Below are positions 27,015 to 37,592 of a stretch of 64,000 nucleotides of DNA, one piece after another (position 1 is the first letter of the stretch; every line of letters starts with the position of its first letter). The notes under the pieces were generated by a model that saw only the letters and a list, made by a program, of their open reading frames with translations, searched no databases and was not told the origin of the DNA. Position numbers and translations under genes: made by a program. The DNA is from Thiomicrospira sp. WB1 (GTDB taxonomy: Bacteria; Pseudomonadota; Gammaproteobacteria; Thiomicrospirales; Thiomicrospiraceae): the NCBI RefSeq assembly GCF_001507535.1, contig NZ_LQBN01000002.1:496001-560000 (forward strand), given 5' to 3'.

Positions 27015-27899
27015 TCAGGCCTGTGTCCAACGGTTGCGGATATCCATCCATGTATCCACCAACCCAACCGTGGCCAAAATCAATATTACTTGAGGAAACA
27101 GCATCAACATTACATACAAACCAAACAGCCAGGCTTTGCTCATCGCCTTCAGATCAATGGCGTGATGTATCACAGACAAGCCCTGAAACATCAATCCCAC
27201 CATCAACACCGCCGCCAGATCCTGAAGAATCAGAGATGGCGTCAGAAGACTGCCGATGGCCGCCACTGCCGCGAGCACCGCCAGCGAAGCCGGCAGGCGC
27301 ACCTGATAAAAGTCTTCCCGAAACTTACCCGGAAAATACAATGCGCTCTGCCACCACCGCGCCAGAAGCAGCACCACAACCCAAAGCGTGACCAAAAACA
27401 TGGCCAGCAACATGGTTGCAACCTGCGAAACCTGCTCAATGGTCGCCGCCGGCAGCGATGCACCGGCCTGGTCCATCAAAGGCGCCAGGTAGTTTTCCAT
27501 CACGGACTGCCACCAGGCAACGGTATCCCCCACCATCAGGTGGAAGGCGAGCACCACACCCGCGGCCAACATAACGGCCAGATGAATCGGCGTTGCCAGC
27601 TTCTGCGTCTGGCGCAATGCCCACGCCAGCAACCAGACCGGCAGCATGTACTCCATGACCGCCACCAGGCCTGGCCAAAACTGTCCCATCGTAAACTGAT
27701 GGAGCGCCAGCGTGGCCAGTACAGCAATCGCCAAAGTTTTCAGGCCATCCGTTTCACCGACGCGCAGTGTCACCAGTGCAATCACAGCGCCCAGCAAAAT
27801 GCCCAAAGGCGTCAGCCAAACCGTCAAAACGGCCAGAATCAGCGTGGCAATCCACGCCTGCGTCGGGCCTCGCATGACATAATTGGCTAAGCTGAGCAT
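27015..27899 (-). CDS. DUF2232-like polytopic membrane protein
   Basis: A 294-residue protein with eight or more hydrophobic segments, e.g. WIATLILAVLTVWLTPLGIL and AVLMVGLMFQGLSVIHHAI. Its place between rpsR and rplI is where gammaproteobacteria often carry a DUF2232 membrane protein. The C-terminal FQGLSVIHH and LPQ-type segments agree with that family, whose function is unknown. It carries a near-exact palindrome at 27664. Confidence 0.75.
   Translation of the reverse strand: MLSLANYVMRGPTQAWIATLILAVLTVWLTPLGILLGAVIALVTLRVGETDGLKTLAIAVLATLALHQFTMGQFWPGLVAVMEYMLPVWLLAWALRQTQKLATPIHLAVMLAAGVVLAFHLMVGDTVAWWQSVMENYLAPLMDQAGASLPAATIEQVSQVATMLLAMFLVTLWVVVLLLARWWQSALYFPGKFREDFYQVRLPASLAVLAAVAAIGSLLTPSLILQDLAAVLMVGLMFQGLSVIHHAIDLKAMSKAWLFGLYVMLMLFPQVILILATVGLVDTWMDIRNRWTQA
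27664..27674. repeat. Near-exact iterated palindrome (11 of 12)
   Basis: ACCAGGCCTGGC in the DUF2232-like gene. On the minus strand it is read in a different frame from the other coding copies (Pro-Gly-Leu rather than Gln-Ala-Trp). Confidence 0.75.
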
Positions 27900-27942
27900 G
27901 GGCGTCCTCTTAGTTGAGCAATCGGTTAATGCTGAATCTCAC

Positions 27943-28170
27943 TCACTTATGCTGATCTGAATAAGGCAGCAATGCCAAATAACGGGCACGCTTGATCGCA
28001 CGGGACAACTGGCGCTGATATTTCGCGCTGGTCCCGGTAATACGACTTGGCACAATTTTACCGGTTTCGGTAATGTAACTTTTCAGCGTATCCAAATCTT
28101 TATAATCAATCTCTTTCACCCCTTCAACGGTGAAACGACAGAATTTCTTTCTTCCGAATCCTCTGGCCAT
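27943..28170 (-). CDS. rpsR: 30S ribosomal protein S18
   Basis: 75 residues. [20 protein letters not shown] at the start and [23 protein letters not shown], the rRNA-binding signature, identify S18. Its ATG overlaps the rpsF stop by one base (TAATG). S18 and S6 form a heterodimer on the platform of the small subunit. Confidence 0.98.
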   Translation of the reverse strand: MARGFGRKKFCRFTVEGVKEIDYKDLDTLKSYITETGKIVPSRITGTSAKYQRQLSRAIKRARYLALLPYSDQHK

Positions 28171-28514
28171 TACTTGCCTCCTCGACGCTTGTCTTCTTTT
28201 TCGCTCATCATCGGCGATGCTTCTGTGACGGCCTCTTTACGCTTGAGGGTCATGTTACGCAAAACCGCATCATTGTAGTAGAAAAGGTTTTCCAGTTCGG
28301 CCAGGGTATCGGCGTCGCATTCGATATTCATCAGAATATAATGCGCTTTGTGTACCTTGTTGATCAGGTAAGCCATCTGACGACGACCCCAGTCTTCAAG
28401 ACGGTGAATCGCGCCTTGGTTTTCTTCAATCAGAGCGCGATAACGCTCGATCATGGCTGGCACCTGTTCGCTTTGATCAGGGTGCACCATAAATACGACT
28501 TCATAATGACGCAT
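28170..28514 (-). CDS. rpsF: 30S ribosomal protein S6
   Basis: 114 residues. [21 protein letters not shown] and [20 protein letters not shown] are typical of S6. The C-terminus is acidic then basic ([10 protein letters not shown]), as in species where RimK may add Glu residues. AAGGAGA precedes the ATG. It is the first gene of the unit, with a strong promoter 110 bases upstream. Confidence 0.98.
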   Translation of the reverse strand: MRHYEVVFMVHPDQSEQVPAMIERYRALIEENQGAIHRLEDWGRRQMAYLINKVHKAHYILMNIECDADTLAELENLFYYNDAVLRNMTLKRKEAVTEASPMMSEKEDKRRGGK

Positions 28515-28545
28515 TCGAGTTCTCCTTATGGATTAAAAAAGCCTC

Positions 28546-28561
28546 CTCAAACCCGGTTGAG
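28546..28561 (-). promoter_or_regulatory. rpsF leader hairpin, candidate S6:S18 autoregulatory element
   Basis: In the rpsF 5' leader, CTCAA/TTGAG arms enclose a loop with CCGGGT. Many bacterial rpsF leaders bind the S6:S18 complex through an exposed CCG. The position, about 30 bases before the start, fits, but the fold has only five pairs. Confidence 0.35.
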
Positions 28562-28627
28562 TGAAGCAAGGAAGATCAACCACATAGCGCACACCTTTCA
28601 GGGCACACAAAATGGTCGAAAGCGGGG

Positions 28628-28655
28628 ATTATAGCGTTTTTGCAGAAAAGTGCAA
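28628..28655 (-). promoter_or_regulatory. Sigma-70 promoter of the rpsF unit
   Basis: On the minus strand TTGCAC (28655-28650) and a consensus TATAAT (28633-28628) are separated by 16 bases. Start is expected near 28621, giving a leader of about 105 bases before rpsF. Confidence 0.85.
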
Positions 28656-28684
28656 CCGGGACCCAAAAGACCCCGGCCATTGCA

Positions 28685-30601
28685 TTACAAACGCGGTTTG
28701 ATGGTTTTGTAGTTTTCTTTGCGATGAATGTCCGCATCGGCCACCATGGCAGACAAACGCGCCTGCATTTCCGCCGTGGCAGACAAATTGGTCAAAGCCG
28801 TGCGCAATTGGGTCCGGGTTTCTTCGGCCTGTGGCATCTCGCCCGTGCGTGCACCCAACACCTCAATCACAACGGAGTCGCCCGTGGGCAATGCAAAGGT
28901 GGTGTAGCTGGCCTGATTTTGTTCCGGTTTCGGCGCTTTGAAGATGGCTTCCACCAAAGGGGGGAGCATTTGGCCATGGTCACGCCCCATCCAGCCTACC
29001 GGATGGTATTCAATCACATCGGTTTCCATCTGCGCGCTCATTTCCTGCCCGTCCCTCAGAGAGCGGACCAGCTCTGAGGCCATGTCAGCAGACGCCTGAC
29101 GCGCTTTTTGTGAGGTCAACTGCTGACGGATGGTTGAGGCAACTTCTTCCAATGGCTTTTGCGCTTTCGGCATGACGTCATTGACTCTCAGCACTACGGC
29201 CTTGGTTTCATCCAGCTGAATGGATTCACTGTTCAGCCCCTGGTTTTTAACCTCATCGGAAAAGGCCGTATTGATGACCTTGCGATCTCCCAGCACCGGG
29301 CCGTCTGCACCATTGCGAGAAACCGGGTCGGTGGTCACGATCTCAAGTCCCAGTGCTTCGGCTGCGGGGGCCAGCGTATCCGGCTGCTCGTACGCCAGAG
29401 TATTCAACGTTTCCAATTGCTCGTAATAACGCTGTTCGGCCTGCATCTTACGGTAAGCGCTTTCAACCTCGTCACGAATCGTACTGTAGGCAGGCGTCTG
29501 ACTTTCTTCGATCGCCGTCACCTGAATCAAGTGGTAGCCAAATTCGGTTTTTACCGGTTCAGACAGCTCGCCTTTTGCCAGAGAAAAGACCGCTTTATCA
29601 AATTCTGGGACCATCAACCCCTGTTGAAATAACCCCAGATCACCGCCCGCGCTGGCCGAACCGGGATCTTCGGAGTTTTCTTCGGCCACTTGTGCAAATT
29701 CGGCCCCATCTTTGATTTGTTGACGCAGACGCTGAATGGTTTCAAGTGCTTCCTGCTCGCTTCGTTCTTCGTTGACTTGGATCAGGATGTGACTGGCCTG
29801 ACGCTCTTCCGGCTGCGTAAACAGATCCTGGTTGTTGTCATAAAAACGTTTGAGTTCGGTCTCATCCACCTCGAGACTTTGCGCAATCTTGGCCTGACTC
29901 AGGGTGACATAGGACATCACCACCTGCTCGGGACGGACAAATTCTTCGCTGTGGGCGCGGTAATAATCCGAAACATCCTCGTCGGTCACCGTGACCTGTT
30001 TCATCAACGGACGGTGATCAATGCGCAAATAGTTCACGTCACGTTCCTGCGCTTGAAGTGTCATCAAGGCATTGACCTGGCTATCCGCCACCAAAGCGGA
30101 ACTCATGGTTAACTGACGATTCTGGGTTTCAATCAGGTGCTGGCGTTGTTGTTGCTCAAATCGCGCCACATTCAAACCATTGCGCATCAGAATATTCTGA
30201 TAGGTCTGCTGGTCAAACTCACCATCCTTATGGAAAACCTCAGCCGATTGAATCGTCGCCGACAACTGCTGATCCGACACGATCATGTTGTGCGCCTGAG
30301 CCCATTGGCGTACCACAACGGATTCCAGCAATGCATCCATGACCTGTTCACGCAACTCGGCATCGTCCACCACCTGATCATACATCTCACCGAACTGATT
30401 TTTCAGGCGGTTTTTTTGCTGCTGATAGAGCGTCAGAAATTCGCGTGCGGTGACATCTTCGCCGTTGACTTCAGCAACCGTCACCACTTTGTCGCCTTTG
30501 GCATACTGATCAATGCCGAACAAGGCAAAGGTTAAAATAATCAGCCCCACAATGACCCAGGCAATCCAACCCTGAGCATGATCCCGAATGCTTTGTAACA
30601 T
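28685..30601 (-). CDS. ppiD: Periplasmic chaperone PpiD (SurA_N and PPIC domains)
   Basis: A 638-residue protein anchored by an N-terminal helix (WIAWVIVGLIILTFALFGI). A SurA-like chaperone region (residues 30-200) is followed by a parvulin domain at about 262-360 (EERQASHILIQV, DPGSASAGGDLGLFQQG, VKTEFGYHLIQV) and a long C-terminal part. PpiD assists proteins leaving the Sec channel. It stands alone between the rpsF promoter and the divergent CheY-like gene. Confidence 0.93.
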   Translation of the reverse strand: MLQSIRDHAQGWIAWVIVGLIILTFALFGIDQYAKGDKVVTVAEVNGEDVTAREFLTLYQQQKNRLKNQFGEMYDQVVDDAELREQVMDALLESVVVRQWAQAHNMIVSDQQLSATIQSAEVFHKDGEFDQQTYQNILMRNGLNVARFEQQQRQHLIETQNRQLTMSSALVADSQVNALMTLQAQERDVNYLRIDHRPLMKQVTVTDEDVSDYYRAHSEEFVRPEQVVMSYVTLSQAKIAQSLEVDETELKRFYDNNQDLFTQPEERQASHILIQVNEERSEQEALETIQRLRQQIKDGAEFAQVAEENSEDPGSASAGGDLGLFQQGLMVPEFDKAVFSLAKGELSEPVKTEFGYHLIQVTAIEESQTPAYSTIRDEVESAYRKMQAEQRYYEQLETLNTLAYEQPDTLAPAAEALGLEIVTTDPVSRNGADGPVLGDRKVINTAFSDEVKNQGLNSESIQLDETKAVVLRVNDVMPKAQKPLEEVASTIRQQLTSQKARQASADMASELVRSLRDGQEMSAQMETDVIEYHPVGWMGRDHGQMLPPLVEAIFKAPKPEQNQASYTTFALPTGDSVVIEVLGARTGEMPQAEETRTQLRTALTNLSATAEMQARLSAMVADADIHRKENYKTIKPRL

Positions 30602-30715
30602 AATTTATACCGACCTTCGCGATTGTGACAGCGCCTGCGCGCCACCTGAAAAACTTGAGTAAACCATCGAATTTAGCGTATTGTATCGTATTCCATTCTC
30701 AATTGGTGAGCCCCG

Positions 30716-31078
30716 ATGCCTCGGCCCAAAATTCTTTACGTTGATGACGCCCTTTCCATGCGAAAACTGGTTGATCTGGTCCTGCAAAAAACCTGCGACG
30801 TGACGCTGGCAGAACATGGTCAGGCCGCTTTGGACGCGCTGGACAAAACAAGGTTCGACCTGATCATCAGCGACGTCAACATGCCGGTTATGGACGGTCT
30901 AACCTTTCTCAAAGCCGCCCGAGAACGAAAAGACACGCACTTTACGCCCATTCTGATGATGACCACCGAAACCGGGGATGAAATGAAAGCACAAGGCAGG
31001 GCACTGGGCGCGACCGGCTGGCTGGTCAAACCCTTTGACCCTGAAACCCTGCCCAAGCTGATTCAAAAGCTGATTTAA
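30716..31078 (+). CDS. Single-domain response regulator, CheY-like
   Basis: A 120-residue receiver domain without output domain. The acidic pocket is D10/D11 (LYVDDA), the phospho-accepting Asp is D53 in ISDVNMPVMDG, Thr/Ser follows in LMMTTETGD, and the conserved Lys is in WLVKPFDP. The MRKLV and TTETGDEMK stretches match the CheY group linked to chemotaxis. It is alone, divergent from ppiD and convergent to purA. The CheZ-like protein at 12.3 kb is a possible partner by inference. Confidence 0.85.
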   Translation: MPRPKILYVDDALSMRKLVDLVLQKTCDVTLAEHGQAALDALDKTRFDLIISDVNMPVMDGLTFLKAARERKDTHFTPILMMTTETGDEMKAQGRALGATGWLVKPFDPETLPKLIQKLI

Positions 31079-31112
31079 CCCCGGATTATTCACAAACCGG
31101 GCCACTCACGAC

Positions 31113-32447
<1,335 letters not shown>

Positions 32448-32474
32448 TCAAATAGTTGGTTTGGACTGCCGTTG

Positions 32475-33644
32475 TTATTTTTTCCGACGCCATTCGCCTG
32501 CTTCACAGACGAGCTTTTGCGCATCGTCCGGCAGCGCATCCACTGTGTTAAAGCGCTTGACTACCATTCCCTTGGCTCGGAGGGCACTTACCGCCTCGGC
32601 CAGGCCTGCATCCGGCTCAATCGGTGCGTACACCACTTCACGGGTCAACGCCGCCGGCGTGGGCAGCCAGTCAAGCGCACTGCGCAAATCCAGGCTAAAG
32701 CCGGTCGCAGGTTTACAGGCACCAAAAACCGAGCCGATGTCGTCATAACGACCGCCGCGCGCAATCGGGATCAGTTTCTGTTCCGCCAGATACGCGGTAA
32801 AAATCAGACCGGTGTGATACTGATAGCCACGAAGATCGCTCAAATCCATGTGCAGCGTCACATTGGGCACCTGCTCAAAGTAGGCAACCACCGCGCTCAA
32901 GCGTTCGAAATGAGAGGTCAGAGCCGGACAATGTTGGCTCATCGCTTTGCCTTTGTCCAAAACGTCCAAAGCGCTCCCCATCAATGACGGCAATTCAACA
33001 AACGCTGTTTTCATCGCCCTTGACAACGCCAAGCCTTCAACAAAGGCGTCATATTCTGGCAGCGCCTTACGCAGCAGAATATCGACCATTTCATTTTTCT
33101 GTTCCGTCGACAGCTGTGCCTCGCGCATGAGTGTATCCACTACCGACACATGGCCCAGGCTAAGGGTAACCGACTGATCCGTCATAGACGCCAGGGCATT
33201 CAGCATCAGATCAATCACTTCAATGTCACTGTCGACCCCGTCATGCCCGAACAATTCGGCCCCGACTTCAATCGGGCTTCGTGAGCCTTTGGCTTTGTTG
33301 TTGCGCGTTTTCAGCACCTCGCCCACGTAGCACAAACGCAACACCGATTCGTCCTTGAGTCGGTTGGTGGCAATGCGCGCCACCTGAGGCGTCATATCCG
33401 CACGCACGCCCATCATCTTGCCGCTTTCCTGATCCGTGAAGCGACAGGTGTCGACAGCAAGGTGCTCGCCCTTGCCTGTCAACAGCGAATCGGTAAATTC
33501 AGCAATGGGCGGCACCACCAGTTCATAGCCGCTTAACTCGAACAGATCCAGCAACTGACGCCGATAATGCTCTAATTTCCGAGCGGCATCCGGCAATAAA
33601 TCCTCAATCCCTTCCGGTGTAAACCAAGTAGCTTGTTTTGACAC
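32475..33644 (-). CDS. hisZ: ATP phosphoribosyltransferase regulatory subunit HisZ
   Basis: A 389-residue paralogue of histidyl-tRNA synthetase lacking the anticodon domain. TPEGIEDLLPDAARKLEHYR and the class II motif 2 region (VRADMTPQVARIA) are visible, while the ATP and His-specific residues are altered. HisZ activates short-form HisG in histidine synthesis. Start is GTG with AGGA 9 bases before. Its position between DUF2065 and purA is a common gammaproteobacterial order. Confidence 0.93.
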   Translation of the reverse strand: MSKQATWFTPEGIEDLLPDAARKLEHYRRQLLDLFELSGYELVVPPIAEFTDSLLTGKGEHLAVDTCRFTDQESGKMMGVRADMTPQVARIATNRLKDESVLRLCYVGEVLKTRNNKAKGSRSPIEVGAELFGHDGVDSDIEVIDLMLNALASMTDQSVTLSLGHVSVVDTLMREAQLSTEQKNEMVDILLRKALPEYDAFVEGLALSRAMKTAFVELPSLMGSALDVLDKGKAMSQHCPALTSHFERLSAVVAYFEQVPNVTLHMDLSDLRGYQYHTGLIFTAYLAEQKLIPIARGGRYDDIGSVFGACKPATGFSLDLRSALDWLPTPAALTREVVYAPIEPDAGLAEAVSALRAKGMVVKRFNTVDALPDDAQKLVCEAGEWRRKK

Positions 33645-33702
33645 AACAATGTTTCCTGTTAAATTTTAAGTGGCCCGATCGGACCGTTTAAGTCCTTTTT
33701 TA

Positions 33703-33714
33703 ACCAGGCCTGGT
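33703..33714. repeat. Iterated palindrome ACCAGGCCTGGT, copy 7 (intergenic)
   Basis: Exact copy 8 bases past the DUF2065 stop and upstream of hisZ. It is flanked by T6 on one side and A5 on the other, almost extending the symmetry. Confidence 0.9.
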
Positions 33715-33721
33715 AAAAAGA

Positions 33722-33910
33722 TTAGGCAAACACCCATAACAACAACAGACCGACACTCAAACTGATCAGACCGACAAGGCGAAGCTTAGCATCTTCCATC
33801 TTTACCAATTCCGCCATGGTATTGCGCCAGACACCCGGTGCGATGAACGGCAGCAACCCTTCCAGTATCAGAACCAGCGCCAACGCACTGAGTAACAAAG
33901 ACCCATCCAT
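33722..33910 (-). CDS. DUF2065 (YjeT-type) small membrane protein
   Basis: A 62-residue protein with two helices (LLLSALALVLILEGLLPFIAP and LVGLISLSVGLLLLWVF, separated by a short loop with WRNTM). LVLILEGLLPFIAPGVWR is the YjeT/DUF2065 signature. The ATG at 33910 with AGGAG 9 bases before is chosen; the frame extends upstream without support. It normally lies between hflC and purA or hisZ, as here. The function is unknown. Confidence 0.9.
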   Translation of the reverse strand: MDGSLLLSALALVLILEGLLPFIAPGVWRNTMAELVKMEDAKLRLVGLISLSVGLLLLWVFA

Positions 33911-33956
33911 TTCGCTTGACTCCTGTTTACGCAGGCCCAACCGCCGGGACGCTGAC

Positions 33957-33981
33957 AAAAAAAAGGTGGCCGAAACCACCT
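33957..33981 (-). terminator. Rho-independent terminator after hflC
   Basis: Minus-strand stem AGGTGG/CCACCT (33981-33976 with 33969-33964), 6-base loop, then eight T. It lies between hflC and DUF2065 and splits the hfl genes from hisZ-purA. Confidence 0.9.
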
Positions 33982-33999
33982 GATTTGAGTGCCTGACGT

Positions 34000-34854
34000 T
34001 TATTCAGGCTGCTTGAAGAATTTAAAGAAGTCTGACTGAGAATCCACAATCATGACATCAGACTTGTCTTTGAATGACTTCTGATAGGCGTCCAAACTGT
34101 GATAGAACGCATAGAAATCGGCGTCTTTCTGATAGGCATTGGCATAGATCTCGGTGGATTCGGCATCGCCTTCCCCTCGAATGATCTCCGCTTCACGGAA
34201 CGCATCGGCCAAAATCACCGTACGCTGACGATCGGCATCCGCTCGGATACGCTCGGCGGCTTCGGCCCCCTGGGAGCGCAAATCCTTGGCCACACGGTGA
34301 CGCTCAGCTTCCATTCGACGGAACACCGAATCACTGACGTCCTGAGGCAAGTCCACCCGTTTGATGCGCACATCTGCAATCGCGATCCCAAACTCACTCA
34401 CTGCCTTGGCGGTCTCTTTGGTGATGTCACGCACGATGACTTTACGATCCTGTGAGATCACCTCTTGCACGGTTCGCTCACTGAATTGAGAGCGCAAGCC
34501 ATCTTTGATGATTTGTGCCAGACGCATGTTTGCCAGATTAAAGTCGCCGTTCATGGAGGTGTAAAACTTCTCGGCGTCTTCAATCTGCCACTTCACAAAG
34601 GAATCCACCAGCAGGTTTTTCTTTTCACTGGTCAGGTAACGCTCGGGGTTGGCATCCAGCGTCTGCAGACGTGCATCAAATTTACGCACGTTGTTCACAA
34701 ACGGGGTTTTGAAATGCAGCCCCGGCCCGATGTCCGCTTTGACGATTTCACCGAAACGGAACATCAGTGCCGTTTGCCCTTCCTGAACCGTGTACAACGC
34801 ATTGGCCCCGACAAACAGAACCGCCGCCAGAAAAATGGATAAGATCGATTTCAT
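34000..34854 (-). CDS. hflC: HflC, subunit of the HflKC membrane complex
   Basis: A 284-residue SPFH/band-7 protein with an N-terminal helix (LSIFLAAVLFVGANALYTV) and a periplasmic domain (FRFGEIVKADIGPGLHFKTPF; DVRIKRVDLPQDVSDSVF). HflK and HflC form a cage around FtsH protease hexamers and modulate membrane-protein turnover. It starts one base after hflK. Confidence 0.96.
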   Translation of the reverse strand: MKSILSIFLAAVLFVGANALYTVQEGQTALMFRFGEIVKADIGPGLHFKTPFVNNVRKFDARLQTLDANPERYLTSEKKNLLVDSFVKWQIEDAEKFYTSMNGDFNLANMRLAQIIKDGLRSQFSERTVQEVISQDRKVIVRDITKETAKAVSEFGIAIADVRIKRVDLPQDVSDSVFRRMEAERHRVAKDLRSQGAEAAERIRADADRQRTVILADAFREAEIIRGEGDAESTEIYANAYQKDADFYAFYHSLDAYQKSFKDKSDVMIVDSQSDFFKFFKQPE

Positions 34855-34855
34855 T

Positions 34856-36088
34856 TTAACGAAGCTCCCTGGTTCTTAGGATGTCGCGAATATTGCTTCG
34901 CTGAGTGGCATTGTTGCGCGTGTTATTGCGGTTGCCATCATTGGACTGCTGTGAGCCGTTGCTTTGATTCTGGTTACCGTCCTGCGGCGTGCGGAAAGGC
35001 ACGCTGGTCTGGTTACCCATCATCTTATCCAATGGCAGATAAAGCAGGTTGGTGCCACTCTCAGCCCCGACAAACACCTTGGAAGTCTGACCCAACACCT
35101 GCGCAATCGCGTCGATGTACAAACGTTTGCGTGTCACTTCCGGCGCCTTTTCGTATTCGGTCTGCACGCTGGCAAAACGGCTGGCACGACCGGTGGCCTC
35201 AGCAATCACTCGGTCATAATAAGCACGCGACTCTTCCAGCATTCGCGCGGCCTGACCACGCGCCTTCGGCAGGATATCATTGGCATAGGCTTCAGCTTCG
35301 TTGATCAGGCGCTCACGGTCTTCTCGCGCCTTGACCACATCGGAAAAGGCGGCCTGAACCTGCTCGGGGGGCTGGGCATCCTGCAGGTTGATGGAGGTCA
35401 CCATCAAGCCCGCCTGATAGTCATCCAGTTTTTCCTGCGCCAGGGCCTGCACTTTGGAGACGACTTCATTACGCCCTTCGGTCAGAACAAAGTCCATGTT
35501 GTTGCGACCGACGACTTCACGCAAGGCACTTTCGACCATGTCTTTCAGCGTTTTGTCTGGATCCGACACCTGATAGAGATATTTCTGCGCGTCCGCCACC
35601 CGATATTGCACCGCGAGGCGAATGTCGACAATGTTTTCATCCTTGGTCAGCATCAGCGCTTCGCTGGGAACCGTACCGTTGCGATTGGCCGCATCCGAGC
35701 GATAACCAATTTCAGCGGTACGAATTCGGTCCACGTTCACAAGCGTGACGGTTTCAATCGGCCAGGGCAGATGCCAGTGCAGACCGGGCATAGTCTGTTC
35801 TTTGTAGGCGCCAAACTGCTTGACCACACCACGTTGAGGTGAATCGACCGTATAGAGACCACTGAGCAGCCAGATCACAGCCAGAACGACCACACCCAAC
35901 ACCATCATTTTGGGGTTAAATTGGCCACCACCGCCGGCATTGAAAGATTCCAGCACTTGCTTGATCTTTTCGATCGGGTCCGAATCGTTATCAGGCCGAT
36001 TCGGACCATTGGGACGATTGCCGTTGCCAGACCCGTTGGAATTCCCCCAAGGGTCTTGACCAGGTTTTCCCGGCTCATTCCACGCCAT
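34856..36088 (-). CDS. hflK: HflK, subunit of the HflKC membrane complex
   Basis: A 410-residue SPFH protein. The N-terminal 40 residues are Gly/Asn/Pro-rich (NSNGSGNGNRPNGPNRPD), followed by one membrane helix (MVLGVVVLAVIWLLSGLYTV), the band-7 domain (VKQFGAYKEQTMPGLHWHLP) and a Gln/Asn-rich tail. It partners HflC around FtsH. It precedes hflC by one base and follows hflX. Confidence 0.96.
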   Translation of the reverse strand: MAWNEPGKPGQDPWGNSNGSGNGNRPNGPNRPDNDSDPIEKIKQVLESFNAGGGGQFNPKMMVLGVVVLAVIWLLSGLYTVDSPQRGVVKQFGAYKEQTMPGLHWHLPWPIETVTLVNVDRIRTAEIGYRSDAANRNGTVPSEALMLTKDENIVDIRLAVQYRVADAQKYLYQVSDPDKTLKDMVESALREVVGRNNMDFVLTEGRNEVVSKVQALAQEKLDDYQAGLMVTSINLQDAQPPEQVQAAFSDVVKAREDRERLINEAEAYANDILPKARGQAARMLEESRAYYDRVIAEATGRASRFASVQTEYEKAPEVTRKRLYIDAIAQVLGQTSKVFVGAESGTNLLYLPLDKMMGNQTSVPFRTPQDGNQNQSNGSQQSNDGNRNNTRNNATQRSNIRDILRTRELR

Positions 36089-36181
36089 GCTCTTCTCCAG
36101 TATTTGAAATCAGTAAAGCATTTTAAATTTTATCGGGACAAATGTCATCCATAATTCGTGCGCGGCGCGACGAATTCACAC

Positions 36182-37483
36182 TCAGGAGGAAACCACTTGA
36201 TAGGCAAGGATTTCAGGCCACTGTTGAATCTGACGCGACTCCTGATCGGTGACATGCATACGAAAACAGCTGTGTCCAGCCTCGTCGAACGACTCCTCCA
36301 GAATCGTACCCAGTTGATACAGTTCACTGCGGCGCTTGCCCGCGGTCACATCCAGCGTGAGCGACACAGTCTGATAGCGCCCATGAAAATGCGCACCGAT
36401 GGCATCACTCAACAGCGACAGACCGCTTTCTTTGGCCGCCGAAATCCATATTTCACAGGGCAGCCCATCTTCTCCGTGACGCACTTTGGGCTCATTGGCT
36501 GGCGGCTCAAGCCGGTCAATTTTGTTAAACACCACCAGTTGTGGCACATCCGCGGCACCGACTTCTTCAATCACCTCGGCCACATCGGCCATTTTTTCTG
36601 CGCGATGCGGATCGGCCACATCAACCAGATGAATCAGCAAATCCGCTTCACTGGTCTCTTCCAGAGTGGAGCGAAACGCGGCCACCAAATCATGCGGAAT
36701 GTGACGGATAAATCCCACCGTGTCTGCAAATATAACCGGCCCGGCGCCGGGCAAATGCACCTTGCGCAAGGTGGAATCCAGGGTGGCAAACAAGCGGTCT
36801 TCGGCATACACATGCGCCTGCGTCAACCAATTAAAGAGCGTGGATTTACCAGCATTGGTGTAGCCCACAATCGCCACCGTGGGCAAATCCGATTTCTTGC
36901 GCGATTGTCGGCCCAGCTGGCGCTGCTTGCGTACTTTCTCAATGCGCGCTTCCAGTTGCTTGATTTTGCCCTGAACCAGACGACGGTCGGTCTCAAGCTG
37001 AGTTTCCCCCGGGCCTCTTGCGCCGATCCCGCCCTGGCGGTCCAGATGCGTCCAGCCTTTCACCAAACGTGTGGCCATCCGTTTGAGCTGTGCCAGCTCA
37101 ACCTGTAGCTTACCTTCATGTGAACGGGCCCGTTGCGCAAAAATATCCAGAATCAACCCCACGCGATCCAGAACCTGTATCTTGAGCTGGTCACTTAAAT
37201 TACGCTCCTGCGCCGGACTGAGCGCATGATTGACAATCACCACATCCGCCTCGGTCGAGGCAATGGCGGACTGAATTTCATCCACCTTGCCTTTGCCCAC
37301 AAAATATTTGGGATCGGGCTTGTCGCGCTTGGCGGTGATCAGGGTCTGCACATCGGCACCGGCGGAATCGACAAGCTCATAAAGCTCATCCAGCTCTTCA
37401 CGATCCGATTCATGATAAAAATCTACATGAACCAGCACGGCACGGTCTAACTGCTGGCGTTCGAGCTTTCCAAATAATTCCAT
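36182..37483 (-). CDS. hflX: GTPase HflX
   Basis: A 433-residue ribosome-associated GTPase that splits stalled ribosomes. The N-terminal HflX domain (ADVVIVNHALSPAQERNL, GGIGARGPGETQLETDRR) is followed by the G domain: G1 GYTNAGKSTLFN, G3 DTVGFIRHIP, G4 NKID. The order hfq-hflX-hflK-hflC is the classic one. Confidence 0.96.
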   Translation of the reverse strand: MELFGKLERQQLDRAVLVHVDFYHESDREELDELYELVDSAGADVQTLITAKRDKPDPKYFVGKGKVDEIQSAIASTEADVVIVNHALSPAQERNLSDQLKIQVLDRVGLILDIFAQRARSHEGKLQVELAQLKRMATRLVKGWTHLDRQGGIGARGPGETQLETDRRLVQGKIKQLEARIEKVRKQRQLGRQSRKKSDLPTVAIVGYTNAGKSTLFNWLTQAHVYAEDRLFATLDSTLRKVHLPGAGPVIFADTVGFIRHIPHDLVAAFRSTLEETSEADLLIHLVDVADPHRAEKMADVAEVIEEVGAADVPQLVVFNKIDRLEPPANEPKVRHGEDGLPCEIWISAAKESGLSLLSDAIGAHFHGRYQTVSLTLDVTAGKRRSELYQLGTILEESFDEAGHSCFRMHVTDQESRQIQQWPEILAYQVVSS

Positions 37484-37554
37484 GTCTATTCAGTCAGGTG
37501 GTATGAAAAAAGAAAAAAGGCAGGAAAATGGGACCCTAACCGGCCACCATCAAA

Positions 37555-37576
37555 GTGCCGGAAGATTTTCCGGCAC
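37555..37576 (-). terminator. Hairpin after hfq, weak terminator
   Basis: Perfect 7-bp stem GTGCCGG/CCGGCAC with an 8-base loop, followed on the minus strand by only three T. It probably allows partial readthrough from hfq into hflX. Confidence 0.55.
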
Positions 37577-37592
37577 GAAAAAGGCATCGAAC

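Noticed and set aside
31080-31101. CCCGG/CCGGG repeat between the CheY-like gene and purA as a terminator
   Set aside because: Only five pairs, a 12-base loop and no T tract on either side.
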